Below, one piece after another: positions 37,382 through 47,806 of a stretch of DNA of 64,000 bases. The DNA is from Deltaproteobacteria bacterium. Its GTDB lineage: Bacteria > Desulfobacterota > Desulfuromonadia > Desulfuromonadales > Geopsychrobacteraceae. The position numbers and the translations under genes were made by a program. Under the pieces are notes generated by a model, which saw only the letters and a list, made by a program, of their open reading frames with translations, ran no database searches and was not told the DNA's origin. The first letter of the stretch is position 1, and every line of letters begins with the position of its first letter. The DNA lies in NCBI GenBank assembly GCA_024276905.1, contig JAJRWF010000050.1, forward strand, positions 1 through 64,000, written 5' to 3'.

Positions 37382-38683
37382 CTATCGTTTCAGATTAATG
37401 ACTTCGGCCAGCATCTCGTCGGTGGTGGTGATCGTCTTCGAGTTGGCCGAAAAACCACGTTGGGTAATGATCATCTTGACAAATTCCTGAGCCAGATCGA
37501 CATTCGACTGCTCAAGGGCATTGGTGAAAATATTGCCGACCCCCGAACCGACGGTACCGACCACCGGAGCTCCAGATTTGTCGCTGACAGCCCACATGTT
37601 GTTACCGATTTTATCCAACCCTCCTGGATTGGTAAACTTTGACAGCGCCAACTTCATCAGCTTGCGCGGCTGGCCATTACTGAAATTACCAATGATATTG
37701 CCGAATTCATCGACATTCAACTTGACCAGAGTCCCGGTCCCGAAGCCATCCTGTTGCTGACTGACGACAACCGAAGGACTGGCATACTGGGTGGTCTGCA
37801 TGTCGTAGGTAACCTGCTGGGTTTGCGTTGAGCCGTTGCTCCAGGCCAACGCATTGGCAGTCGTCGTCGCCGGGTCTGGAACCAGCGAAGCCAGGTTGCC
37901 ACTGGCGTCAAAATTAAGAACACCGGTACCGACCACCTGCAGATTCCCTGCGGTACCGCCGACCTCCCCGGCGTCAACCACGGCGTTCCACGACCAGGTC
38001 TGGTTGGCGGTCTTGGTGAAATAGGTCGTCATCAGATGGGTGCTGCCGAGACTGTCAAACAGGCGAATCGAGGTCGCATAATTCGAACTTGTTGAGGGGT
38101 TAAGCGGATCGAATCCTGCGGGGATGGCAATCGAGTCTGAATCGAGGTTGGTGTTCAGGGTGACATTGGCAGTAGGACCGGACTGGGTGAATGACTGGGT
38201 ATTGGCTCGAATCGGAACCAGATCCCCGATAGTATTTCCGTTGGTGTCAAGATTGTAACCCATGACATTGAAGCCTTCGGGATTGACAAAAAAACCGGCG
38301 GAGTCGAAACGAAAAGCTCCAGCACGGGTGTAGTTGTTACTCGCATTGCCCGTCGCCGGATCACTGACAATAAAGAAACCTGGACCCTCTACCGCCAGAT
38401 CGGTATTGAGTTCAGTGGTCTCGAAGGTCCCCTGACTGAAGATATTATCAACAATCGAAAGACCGACCCCGCGACCGACCTGCGAGGTGCCGCCCGAACC
38501 GGAAATCTGGCTGGAGAGCAGATCGCCGAAAACGGTCCGGCTCGACTTGAAACCGACGGTGTTGGCATTGGCGATGTTATTACCAATGACGCTCATGGCA
38601 TTACCATTGGCATTGAGCCCACTGACACCACTGAACAATGAACTGGAAACTCCCATGTTTTTGCTCCTTCTTCGAGGGGGCAC
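37382..38683 (-). CDS. flgE: flagellar hook protein FlgE
   Basis: SLFSGVSGLNANGNAMSVIGNNIANANTVGFKSSRTVFGDLLS. Confidence 0.95.
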   Translation of the reverse strand: MPPRRRSKNMGVSSSLFSGVSGLNANGNAMSVIGNNIANANTVGFKSSRTVFGDLLSSQISGSGGTSQVGRGVGLSIVDNIFSQGTFETTELNTDLAVEGPGFFIVSDPATGNASNNYTRAGAFRFDSAGFFVNPEGFNVMGYNLDTNGNTIGDLVPIRANTQSFTQSGPTANVTLNTNLDSDSIAIPAGFDPLNPSTSSNYATSIRLFDSLGSTHLMTTYFTKTANQTWSWNAVVDAGEVGGTAGNLQVVGTGVLNFDASGNLASLVPDPATTTANALAWSNGSTQTQQVTYDMQTTQYASPSVVVSQQQDGFGTGTLVKLNVDEFGNIIGNFSNGQPRKLMKLALSKFTNPGGLDKIGNNMWAVSDKSGAPVVGTVGSGVGNIFTNALEQSNVDLAQEFVKMIITQRGFSANSKTITTTDEMLAEVINLKR

Positions 38684-38731
38684 CTCTGTCGGTCGGTACC
38701 CCGCGAACCTCCTCGTTGAGGGCCGGTTCGG

Positions 38732-39112
38732 CTAGGCTATAATTGCACTGTCGATATTGGTGAAAACATTGTTCTTCATCTGTTCGCGGTCGACGACGGT
38801 CACCACGGTTTCATTTTTGACGCTGACAACCAGTGCGGTTTCATCGAGCATCACCAGCGAATCCCGTCCACCCTTGGCATCGACCTGTTTAACCGCCTGC
38901 TGCAGACGTTCGAGCTGGTTTTGATCAAAGTTGATCCCACGCGATTCCATACGGCCCAGGGCATGACCGGAAAACCTGACTCTGGATTGCTGCCGAGCCT
39001 GCTGCAGCAATTGATCGAACTGTCCAGCCTCCCCCTTGCCGGGTGCCGGGCGCTGTTGCAACTGTCCGGCCGGACGAATCGGCGACGGAATGATCGTCAA
39101 TCGATCAGTCAT
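38732..39112 (-). CDS. flagellar operon protein, TIGR02530 (flg_new) family
   Basis: FDQLLQQARQQSRVRFSGHALGRMESRGINFDQNQLERLQQAVKQVDAKGGRDSLVMLDETALVVSVKNETVVTVVD; between flgD and flgE. Confidence 0.85.
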   Translation of the reverse strand: MTDRLTIIPSPIRPAGQLQQRPAPGKGEAGQFDQLLQQARQQSRVRFSGHALGRMESRGINFDQNQLERLQQAVKQVDAKGGRDSLVMLDETALVVSVKNETVVTVVDREQMKNNVFTNIDSAIIA

Positions 39113-39771
39113 GGGACGACTCCGACCTTTTCGACCTTGGCCATACTGAAGGTGCCGGCCGCTGTCGTCAGCCTGGTTTCATCGGAGCCCAGTTCAACCC
39201 CGGAGACGATGCTGCGAATCAGGCTGGTACTTTCGAGAACTTTTTCATCTCCGTCCAACGCGCGAACCACCAGGTTATAGGTTCCCGGAGCAACCGGCTG
39301 ACCGGCATCGCTGTACCCGTTCCAGTCGACAAAGTGTTCTCCCGGGGCGGTACCGCTCCCGCTGAGAGTTGCGACATTGTAGCCATTACTATCGAGAACA
39401 TAGAGAGTCACCTCGTCGGCCGGTGTATCAAGTCGATATCCGAAGGTCTGGTTGCTGCCATCGGTTTCAAAACGGTCGGCCTGGACCACAACTTCCTCGC
39501 CCATCAGCCCCAACGCCGACTGACGCTCGACCTGATCAGCCATGCCGGCAAAAGAATCGAGTTTGGTACTCATATTACTCAGCTGCTCAAGCTGACTGAA
39601 CTGCGCCAGCTGGGCGGTAAACTCGGTGGCGTCAGCCGGATTGAGCGGATCCTGGTTTTCCAGCTGGGCAATCAGCAGGGTCAGGAAATCATCTTTACCG
39701 AGCGATGTTTCCTTGCTTTGCTGTGACGGGAAAAGGCTGCTGCTATCACTGACACTGCCGACGGTTGACAT
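39109..39771 (-). CDS. flgD: flagellar hook assembly protein FlgD
   Basis: LGKDDFLTLLIAQLENQDPLNPADATEFTAQLAQFSQLEQL. Confidence 0.95.
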   Translation of the reverse strand: MSTVGSVSDSSSLFPSQQSKETSLGKDDFLTLLIAQLENQDPLNPADATEFTAQLAQFSQLEQLSNMSTKLDSFAGMADQVERQSALGLMGEEVVVQADRFETDGSNQTFGYRLDTPADEVTLYVLDSNGYNVATLSGSGTAPGEHFVDWNGYSDAGQPVAPGTYNLVVRALDGDEKVLESTSLIRSIVSGVELGSDETRLTTAAGTFSMAKVEKVGVVP

Positions 39772-39825
39772 AGGTCTCTCCTTGCCTTAATCCGCAGACC
39801 AACCGGGATTAAAGTTCTGACGCGT

Positions 39826-41388
39826 TTAAACCCGCAGGCTGATACCTCCGCCCGCGTGCTCCAGTAATTGTTCAAGCGGAATATCCAGCTCCCGTTGCCA
39901 GTCGTCGGCCAGCCAGGGACTCTGGGGAGAATGATGCTGCTGTTGTTGCTGTTGCTGCCAGGCGGTCTCGTTCCCGGTCTGGTCCTGTCCGCTCTGGACA
40001 TCGACACGAAACTCGTCGATCTTTAGTCCCTGCTGCTGAAGAGCATCACGTAATTGCGGCAGATAACGGTCGAGAACTTCACGAACCTGTTGACTCTGGG
40101 CCTGGAGATGAGCGCGTACCCGATCACCTTCAACCATCAGATCGAGCCGTAAGGATCCAAGCTCTGCCGGATTCAGGCGCAGGCGCATCCGCCCCGTTTC
40201 CCCATCATTACTGCCGGCCAGATGGGTAACCACCTGATCGACGAGCTGAGTTTCGGCCAGCTGTTGCCCTGAGGGCAGCTGCATCATTCTGGGAACAGGT
40301 GATTCCATCTGGGCTTCACGAATGTGGGAAGCCTGAACTGCTTGAGCCGCCTGTTGCGGCTGATGGGTATTGTTACCCAAACCCTGCAGGCTGATTTTTG
40401 CAGCCTCCGGCTTTGATTCACTTGCCGTTTCAAGCTCGGACTCAACCACCGCACTGGCTTCCAGCTGGGTTTCCGGCCCAGCCTTGACGGATTTCTGTTC
40501 ATGAGGACTCGGCTGTTCGCGGCGCGGAGTGAGGATTTTTGCAATCTGCTCCTCCTGCAAACCGCCTCTGGTTTCGGGCGAAAGACTTTCTGTCGGCGGC
40601 AGAGTTTCAGCTCCGGCCTCTGTTTCGCTGTTCAGGGCTTCCGTTGCATTCGGCACAACAAGCTGTGCCTCCTGGCGATCTGTTCCGGCGACACTCTTTG
40701 CCGCCACCAGACCCAGAACTTTGTCGAGCCGCGGTTGCAGCTCAGCAGCCAGAGGTTGATTCTGCAATGATTCCGGGACCTGACCCGTTTGAATCATCAC
40801 CGCCATCAGCTGTTTGAGCTCCTCGATCTCCCCGGCGTTCAAATTCAACTCTGCCGGTGCGGTATCAGACTGCTCCAACTCGGGATCAGGCTCTTCCTGC
40901 GGCTTCTCTTCAACCAACTGGTCGAGAATCTCCCGTGCGGCGGCAAAAACTTCTTCCATATTATCCGGCTCAGTGGTTTCATCGAGCAGCAACTCCTCGC
41001 CCGATTCCTCATCACCCTGCTGGGACTGCAGCCAGGAACTGATCAGTTCCTGCACCTGCTCGGCGGCAGCAACCCGCTCACTGTTCTCCGATGGCTGAAT
41101 AAAGGCAGCGCCCTGATCGATCAATGCCGCCATCAAAAAGGGGGCCGCACCCGTTTCGGCCGCGCTGTTCTGTGCGGTGCCTTCCGCAGTATCTATCTCA
41201 ACAGCCTCCGGCACTCCCTGCTCAACGACAGCCTGTTCTGTCTTGGCCTCAGCCTTGCCGGTTTCGGTCCCCAGAACCTCCCCGAACGGTTGCTCCGGAA
41301 GCTCTTTCTGGCCAGCAGCAACAACGGACCCGCCGGGTTCCGGTACAGTCGTAAGGTCCTGAATCATCATTCCTTGCATACGCGTCAC
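39826..41388 (-). CDS. fliK: flagellar hook-length control protein FliK
   Basis: C-terminal GRMRLRLNPAELGSLRLDLMVEGDRVRAHLQAQSQQVREVLDRYLPQLRDALQQQGLKI. Confidence 0.9.
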   Translation of the reverse strand: MTRMQGMMIQDLTTVPEPGGSVVAAGQKELPEQPFGEVLGTETGKAEAKTEQAVVEQGVPEAVEIDTAEGTAQNSAAETGAAPFLMAALIDQGAAFIQPSENSERVAAAEQVQELISSWLQSQQGDEESGEELLLDETTEPDNMEEVFAAAREILDQLVEEKPQEEPDPELEQSDTAPAELNLNAGEIEELKQLMAVMIQTGQVPESLQNQPLAAELQPRLDKVLGLVAAKSVAGTDRQEAQLVVPNATEALNSETEAGAETLPPTESLSPETRGGLQEEQIAKILTPRREQPSPHEQKSVKAGPETQLEASAVVESELETASESKPEAAKISLQGLGNNTHQPQQAAQAVQASHIREAQMESPVPRMMQLPSGQQLAETQLVDQVVTHLAGSNDGETGRMRLRLNPAELGSLRLDLMVEGDRVRAHLQAQSQQVREVLDRYLPQLRDALQQQGLKIDEFRVDVQSGQDQTGNETAWQQQQQQQHHSPQSPWLADDWQRELDIPLEQLLEHAGGGISLRV

Positions 41389-41448
41389 CTCAGTTCACAC
41401 ACCCCTGAATCCGTGAAAGACCCAGGATATTTCATTTTCAACCACTGT

Positions 41449-41946
41449 CTAATATGACGGGGGCTGGTCAACCGGGAATTCGGTAAACCCGGTACTTAAC
41501 CTGGTTGCTGTCTTCTGATCGAGATTGTCGAGAATCTTGCCGGCATTTTTCTTATTCATTGCCGCCAGCAGCTCAATCGCCAGTCTCGGCTCCAGATTTT
41601 TAATCAGATCAGCCGACTTGCGGGCACTCATCTTTTCGTAGATCTTGCTCAATTCGGTCACCCGTTTTCCCTCTTCGGCCTGCTTGCGATTCAGCAGTCT
41701 GGTCAGTTCCTGACGCAGGTTCTGCATCTGGACGAGCTTCTTATCGACCTCCTGCTGCAGAGTCTTTAGCTGCATCTGCTCAACTTTGAGCTGATCACCC
41801 TCTTTTTGTATCCGGTTGTACTGTTCTTCAATTGCAGAGCGGATCCGTCGCTCTTCAACCGAGGTGGGTGCCGCCTCTTTCTGAACAGCTGCTTCGACGG
41901 GCGCAACCGACAACAAGACAAACAGCAGCAATTGCAGTTTTTTCAT
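41449..41946 (-). CDS. MotE-like / MgtE_N-domain flagellar protein
   Basis: Coiled coil then YEKMSARKSADLIKNLEPRLAIELLAAMNKKNAGKILDNLD; between fliJ and fliK. Confidence 0.75.
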   Translation of the reverse strand: MKKLQLLLFVLLSVAPVEAAVQKEAAPTSVEERRIRSAIEEQYNRIQKEGDQLKVEQMQLKTLQQEVDKKLVQMQNLRQELTRLLNRKQAEEGKRVTELSKIYEKMSARKSADLIKNLEPRLAIELLAAMNKKNAGKILDNLDQKTATRLSTGFTEFPVDQPPSY

Positions 41947-42383
41947 CTGGGATCTCCCTTCTGACGCAGGCTGATCTCATCGAGCATCACCCGTTCCCTG
42001 CTCTCCAGTTTGCGCAGATACTCCGCCAGTTGCTTTTCCTTCAGCTTTTCAATAATTTTGCGCTCGCGGGCCGCGATCAGCAGTTCCTGGCGCCGCTCAT
42101 TCAACAACAACGTCAACTCCTGCTGCTGAAGTTGCAGTTTTTCACCCTGCTGGCGATGATGATCGATCTGGTCCTCGTAAAGTCGCAGTTCAAGGATCGA
42201 CAACCCGCTTTGTTGTTTCTGCTGCAACTGGTCGGTCAGTGCTTCAAGGCGACTGTGGATTTCGGCGCGTTGCTGTTCAAGCTGTGCTGCGACTCCCAGA
42301 AGTTCGGACAAACGTTGCTGGGCCTGTTCTTCCAGGGTTTTTCGGTACTTGAGAACGGTCTGCAGTTTGAATTTTTCGGCCAT
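41943..42383 (-). CDS. fliJ: flagellar export protein FliJ
   Basis: FKLQTVLKYRKTLEEQAQQRLSEL coiled coil, follows fliI. Confidence 0.85.
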   Translation of the reverse strand: MAEKFKLQTVLKYRKTLEEQAQQRLSELLGVAAQLEQQRAEIHSRLEALTDQLQQKQQSGLSILELRLYEDQIDHHRQQGEKLQLQQQELTLLLNERRQELLIAARERKIIEKLKEKQLAEYLRKLESRERVMLDEISLRQKGDPR

Positions 42384-42435
42384 GCTGTTGCGGCTCCCTC
42401 TTTTCCTGACCGGACCTTCTCACGCGAGGTCGAGG

Positions 42436-43749
42436 CTAGACCCGCCGATCCTGGGCAAGCAGTTCCATTTCGGCAAGAGTTTCTTCCAGGTCGAAGGCAT
42501 CGTCCATCCCCTGGCGCAGAAAATCCATAATCACCTCAATCCGCGAAATTGCATAATCGATCCGCGCATTGCTCCCAGCGGCATAGGCACCGATATTGAT
42601 CAGATCTTCTGCTTCGCGATAGGTGGCGAGAATTTCACGGATCTGCCCGGCCATCTGCTGATGTTCGGCACTGACGATATCGCGCATCACCCGACTGGCT
42701 GAGTTGAGAATATCGATGGAGGGGTAGTGGTTGCGGGCCGCCAGATCACGCGACAGGACAATGTGGCCGTCAAGGATCGAACGGACTGAATCGGCGACCG
42801 GTTCGTTCATATCATCCCCCTCGACCAGCACCGTGTAGAGTCCGGTGATACTGCCCTTGCCGCTGAAAGAACCGGCCCGCTCAAGCAGCTTGGGCAGGGT
42901 GGCAAAGACACTCGGCGTATAACCCTTGGTTGTCGGCGGTTCTCCGATGGCCAGCCCCACTTCGCGCATCGCCATGGCGAAACGGGTCACCGAGTCCATC
43001 AGCAGCAGGACATTCTTGCCCTGCGCGCAAAAATATTCGGCGATCGTCGTGGCGACAAAGGCACCGCGCATTCTCAGCAGCGGTGATTGATCCGAGGTCG
43101 CGGTCACCACCACCGACCGCGCCAGACCCTCTTCGCCAAGGTCACGCTCAATAAATTCACGCACCTCGCGCCCACGTTCACCGATCAGGGCGATGACATT
43201 GACATCGGCGCGGGTATGTTTGGCCATCATCCCGAGCAGCACACTTTTACCAACCCCGGAACCGGCCATGATCCCCATCCGCTGGCCCTGACCACAGGTC
43301 AGCAGTCCGTTGATTGAACGTACCCCCAGATCGAGGGCCCGTACAATCTGATCGCGATCCATCGGGCTGGCGGGTTGGGCATAGAGTGGGAATTCCTGAT
43401 CAAACTTTGTCAGCGGACGGTTGTCGAGGGGTTCCCCCAGGGCATCGATCACCCGACCGAGCAATTCATCACCGACCGGCAGGGTGGCGCTGTCACGGAC
43501 AACCCGGATCAGGCTGCCTGGGCCCAGGCCACGCAGGTCACCCAGCGGCATCAGGAGAGCTTTTGAGTCACGGAAACCGACCACCTCGGCCGGAATCTTT
43601 GCGCCACCGCCGAGGGGCGTCAGTTCGCACAGGGTGCCGACGGTGGAGGCCGGGCAAAAACCTTCGACCACCAGGCCGACAATCTGTGTCACCTTGCCAC
43701 TGACCTTGAGAGGGCTGATTTCACGGATACGGGCGACAATATCCATCAA
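42436..43749 (-). CDS. fliI: flagellum-specific ATP synthase FliI
   Basis: GQGQRMGIMAGSGVGKSVLLGMMAKHTRADVNVIALIGERGREVREFIE. Confidence 0.98.
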   Translation of the reverse strand: MMDIVARIREISPLKVSGKVTQIVGLVVEGFCPASTVGTLCELTPLGGGAKIPAEVVGFRDSKALLMPLGDLRGLGPGSLIRVVRDSATLPVGDELLGRVIDALGEPLDNRPLTKFDQEFPLYAQPASPMDRDQIVRALDLGVRSINGLLTCGQGQRMGIMAGSGVGKSVLLGMMAKHTRADVNVIALIGERGREVREFIERDLGEEGLARSVVVTATSDQSPLLRMRGAFVATTIAEYFCAQGKNVLLLMDSVTRFAMAMREVGLAIGEPPTTKGYTPSVFATLPKLLERAGSFSGKGSITGLYTVLVEGDDMNEPVADSVRSILDGHIVLSRDLAARNHYPSIDILNSASRVMRDIVSAEHQQMAGQIREILATYREAEDLINIGAYAAGSNARIDYAISRIEVIMDFLRQGMDDAFDLEETLAEMELLAQDRRV

Positions 43750-44399
43750 TCTGACTCCGTTATGGCCCCAGCGAGGGTTTTACGAATCTCGTCAAGCTGC
43801 GTTTCGATGGTCGCATCGACATCGCCGAAATCGGACTCGACCCGGCAGCCCCCGGGAGTGATGGTTACGTCCGCATCAAGCGCAATATTTTTCAGCCCGC
43901 TGATGCTGGCGAGAAAAAGTGGTTTCTGCTGCTTGACCAACTCAAGATCCTGCGGGCTGACCCGAATACGGTAGGAATCTGCCCGCACTGAGGCCTGCAG
44001 GGCATTTTCTATCAGCGACAGTACCAGTTCCGGCTGAACCTCGATTGAACGCCGTATCACCTGTTCACTGATGGCCATCACCATTCTGAGCATATCCTGG
44101 CTGCTGTTGCGGGCCACCGATTCGCGCAAGCGATTGACCTCTTCGAGCGCTTGAGTCAACGCCTGCAACGTGCTGTCAAGTTTCGATTCAACGGCGGCCG
44201 CACCCTCCTGGCGTCCCCGGGTAAATGCCTCGCTGACCTCCTGTTGCGAATCCATCTGGATCGCAGCTGTTTCGACCTGATGTTCACTACCGGCAGCAGC
44301 AAGCGGCACACCATGATCACTGAATGAACGAAACTGAAAGCTTTCGAGTTCGCTGAATTCCTGGCCGCGATAAACCTTAGACAAGCTCATCGCCACCAC
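43746..44399 (-). CDS. fliH: flagellar assembly protein FliH
   Basis: Position between fliG and fliI; FliH-like C-terminus ITPGGCRVESDFGDVDATIETQLDEI. Confidence 0.9.
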   Translation of the reverse strand: MVAMSLSKVYRGQEFSELESFQFRSFSDHGVPLAAAGSEHQVETAAIQMDSQQEVSEAFTRGRQEGAAAVESKLDSTLQALTQALEEVNRLRESVARNSSQDMLRMVMAISEQVIRRSIEVQPELVLSLIENALQASVRADSYRIRVSPQDLELVKQQKPLFLASISGLKNIALDADVTITPGGCRVESDFGDVDATIETQLDEIRKTLAGAITESD

Positions 44400-45390
44400 C
44401 TCCGCGGCCCGGTATCACCAGGGTTCCATCCTCTTCAAGCTTGAGTGCAACCTTGACAATCTCCATCTGCATGGCCTCAACTTCGGACAGCTTGCGCGGA
44501 CCCATGGCATCGAGATCTTCCTCGATCATGTCGGCAGCACGCTGGGAAATATTCGAATAGATCTTGCTCTTGAGTTCATCAGAAGCGGTTTTAAGTGCCA
44601 GAGTCAGACTGTCGGTACTCACTTCGCGCAGGACCGCCTGCATGGAACGACCATCGAGCGCGATCAGATCTTCGAAGGTGAACATGCGGCGACGAATTTA
44701 TTCGGCCATCTCGGCATCGGCAGCTTCGATCCCGGTCAAGACAACCTGATCGGCACCTTTTTCCATGCGACCGAGAATCTCGACCACCTTGTCGACTCCG
44801 CCAACCTGTTTCTTGTCCTGACTGACAACCACCCCGATCTCTCGTTGCAACGCATCTTCAATCCGACCGATCACCTCAGGCGAAACATTCTCGATCTTGG
44901 CGATGCGGTACATCACTTCACCCCGAAGGTCTTCCGGCATCTGCATCAAAACCCGACTGGCGTGGTCTTCTCTCTGGGTCGAAAGAATCAACGCAACCGT
45001 CTGTGGGTGTTCGCTTTCGAGCAAACTGGCCACCATCCGTGGATGCATCTTCGAGATCGTTTCCAACGGCCGCCCTTCGATCCCGGCGGTGACCTGTTCG
45101 ATCAGGTATTCGGCCCGCTCATGATCATCACCGCCGAGGATGGCATTGCGCGCAAAAGCATCGCCCTTGATATAGACACCGAGATCGTTGCCCTTTGCGC
45201 CCTTGTATTCTTCAAGCACCGCACGAGCGAGTTCAGGATCGACATGGTCGACATCCATCATGCAGCGGCTGATATCACGGACTTCACTGTCATCAAGAGC
45301 TTCAAAAATCCGCGCGGCGGCATCTTCGCCCAGGCACAGAATCAAAATGGCGGCTTTTTGGGCTCCGGATAATTTTTCAGCTGCCTTCAC
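44377..45390 (-). CDS. fliG: flagellar switch protein FliG, interrupted in the ORF track into 44698..45390 (N) and 44377..44685 (C)
   Basis: N part KLSGAQKAAILILCLGEDAAARIFEALDDSEVRDISRCM...LLESEHPQTVALILS; C part MFTFEDLIALDGRSMQAVLREVSTDSLTLALKTA...MGPRKLSEVEAMQMEIV; 44698 stop (TAA) followed immediately by ORF starting at 44685. Confidence 0.9.
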
Positions 45391-45433
45391 GTTTTATGCT
45401 CCCGGAATTTGTCGGCATTGCATGGTAAACGGA

Positions 45434-46993
45434 TCATTCGACGGCTTCTTCACGTAACCAGGTTTTGACCACCTGCACCGGCGCCTGGTCACCACCCAGG
45501 ACTTCCTGGCGGATCTGCGCCAGCGGATCACCGGGGCCCCCCAGCATCGGCAGTCCGGACTGAAGTTCCGCCTCAAGCTCCTGCACAGTTTTCATCGGTT
45601 CTGCCTGTTCGGCGGCCCCACGCATGGTTTTAAGCAGCGGTCGCAAGAAGAGCAGATAGGCCATCAGCGCCGCGATACTGAGCAGTCCGTATTTGATCAG
45701 CGGCATGTAGGTGTAAATACGACTGATCGGCGAAGGAGCTGGCAGAGGCTCATCGATAAAGCTGGTTTCAAATGGCATCGAAACCACGGTCAACACATCA
45801 CCGCGACTGTCGTTGAGACCCAGTGCACTACGCACCATTCTTTCGATCTCCTGAAGTTCGGAGGCTTCCCGCGGGGTGGGCGTCGGTTTGGCACCCTCGG
45901 CTCCGGGTGTCATTTTGTCGGCCACCAATACCGAAACAGACAAGGCCTTGAGGCTGCCGACCGATTCAACCAGTTTGCTGGTAATGCGGCTCATTTCGTA
46001 ATTGATCGTTTCCTGGGCCTGACTGGCCGGTGTTGTCGTTGTATTCGTCTGGGTCGGTTGCAGGTTGGAGGCAACACCCGGTATTCCAGCCGCACTTTCT
46101 GTCGCCCCGCGTTCATTGCTGGTCTGTTCGCTGACGACCACCGCCCCGTTGGGATCAACCAGTTGCTCAACCCTTTCACGTTGATCAAAATTGATCTCGG
46201 CAGTCACCCGTACCATGGAGTTTCCGGCTCCGAGAGCCCGATCGAGCAGTGACTGAGCCCGATCCTCAAGGCGGCGTTCCACAGTCTGCTGATACTCCAG
46301 CATCCCCGGTGTCATCGGACCGGCAAGCACTTCGCCGCGGCTTCTCGACAACACCTTGCCCGAAGCATCAACCACGGTGACATTTTCCGATTCAAGCCCT
46401 TCGACGCTACCGGCCACCAGGTAGACGATTCCCTGCAGTTGCGAATCCTTGAGCTGACGACCGGAATGAAGTTTGACAATAATTGAAGCGGTGGCCGACT
46501 TCTGCTGGTCACGAAACAACCGTTTTTCGGGCAAGGCCAGATGGACTCTTGCGGTCTCAACCGGTGCCAGTGAAGAAATGGTCCGCATCAGTTCACCCTG
46601 CAGGGCCCGGCGATAATTGACCTTCTGGGCAAAATCGGTCAGCCCGAAACTCTGGCGGTCGAAAATCTCGAACCCGACCCCGCCTTCAGCCAGACCGGCG
46701 CCGGCCAGTTCCAGCCGAGCTTCGTAGACCCTGTCAGCGGGAATCATGATGTCCTTACCGCCATCTTCAAGACGGTAAAGTATTTTGCGATCCTTCAACC
46801 ACTCGACAACCATCGCCGCATCACGACTCGGCAGATTAGCGAACAACAGACTGTAGTCAGCAACACGACTCTGCATAATAATTGCGGCAAAAAGCAAAAT
46901 ACTGACCAGACCAACCCCGATCAGGCTCATCTTGCGCGCCAGCGACCATTCCTTCATCACATCGAACACACTCTTTTTATCTTCGTCCGCCAT
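45434..46993 (-). CDS. fliF: flagellar MS-ring protein FliF
   Basis: YSLLFANLPSRDAAMVVEWLKDRKILYRLEDGGKDIMIPADRVYEARLELAGAGL. Confidence 0.97.
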   Translation of the reverse strand: MADEDKKSVFDVMKEWSLARKMSLIGVGLVSILLFAAIIMQSRVADYSLLFANLPSRDAAMVVEWLKDRKILYRLEDGGKDIMIPADRVYEARLELAGAGLAEGGVGFEIFDRQSFGLTDFAQKVNYRRALQGELMRTISSLAPVETARVHLALPEKRLFRDQQKSATASIIVKLHSGRQLKDSQLQGIVYLVAGSVEGLESENVTVVDASGKVLSRSRGEVLAGPMTPGMLEYQQTVERRLEDRAQSLLDRALGAGNSMVRVTAEINFDQRERVEQLVDPNGAVVVSEQTSNERGATESAAGIPGVASNLQPTQTNTTTTPASQAQETINYEMSRITSKLVESVGSLKALSVSVLVADKMTPGAEGAKPTPTPREASELQEIERMVRSALGLNDSRGDVLTVVSMPFETSFIDEPLPAPSPISRIYTYMPLIKYGLLSIAALMAYLLFLRPLLKTMRGAAEQAEPMKTVQELEAELQSGLPMLGGPGDPLAQIRQEVLGGDQAPVQVVKTWLREEAVE

Positions 46994-47055
46994 AAATCAC
47001 GTCCTCATTTCACACTGCTGCCGACAAGCTGTTGTCCCCGGGCGATTCAAATCGA

Positions 47056-47358
47056 TCACACCTGCATGCGCATGATTTCCTGATAGGCATCAACAACCTT
47101 GTTGCGAATCTGCACCATCAGCCGCGTTGAAATTTCGGCCTCCTCCATCTTGATCATCACCTCATGGATATTGCTGCTCTGACCACTGGCGAGTTCGGCC
47201 GCAGCCTTGCCGGCATCCATCTGCTTGCGGTTCACAGCTGAGATCGACTCTTTGATCTGAGCAGCAAAACCCTCACCGAGACGACTGGCATCAGGCTTGG
47301 AAGTTCCTTTGAGGCCTTGTAAATGACTGCTTAGAGTGATGTCGCTAATCGTGTTCAT
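47056..47358 (-). CDS. fliE: flagellar hook-basal body protein FliE
   Basis: EVMIKMEEAEISTRLMVQIRNKVVDAYQEIMRMQV. Confidence 0.95.
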   Translation of the reverse strand: MNTISDITLSSHLQGLKGTSKPDASRLGEGFAAQIKESISAVNRKQMDAGKAAAELASGQSSNIHEVMIKMEEAEISTRLMVQIRNKVVDAYQEIMRMQV

Positions 47359-47366
47359 TGTTCACC

Positions 47367-47798
47367 TCACTGTCCTATTTCAAGGGCTTTCAAAGCCATC
47401 CGTTTTGCCGAACGCACCACCGTGACGTTGGCTTCATAGGCACGGGTCGCACTCATCATGTCGGCGACTTCTTCCATCAAATCAATATTCGGCATCGCCA
47501 CCATGCCTTCAGAATCGGCATCGGGATGTCCCGGGTTATAGATCATTTTCGGCGGACTGTTACTGGCCCTGATCTGTGCCACTTCCACCCCGGCAATCCC
47601 GTCACGTTGACTGGCGCTCAAGTTTTCGGCGAAGCCTTTTCCGTTACTGCGGAAAACCACTTCACGTTTGCGAAAAGGGCCTCCTTCCGGCGTCCGTGTG
47701 GTATCGATATTGGCAATATTGGTCCCTATCGCCCCCAAGCGTGTTCGCTGCGCCTTGAGTGCTGAAGCCCCGATCTTCATACTGGTCAGAATATCCAT
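47367..47798 (-). CDS. flgC: flagellar rod protein FlgC
   Basis: SMKIGASALKAQRTRLGAIGTNIANIDTTRTPEGGPFRKREVVF. Confidence 0.97.
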   Translation of the reverse strand: MDILTSMKIGASALKAQRTRLGAIGTNIANIDTTRTPEGGPFRKREVVFRSNGKGFAENLSASQRDGIAGVEVAQIRASNSPPKMIYNPGHPDADSEGMVAMPNIDLMEEVADMMSATRAYEANVTVVRSAKRMALKALEIGQ

Positions 47799-47806
47799 GT
47801 TGCCTC

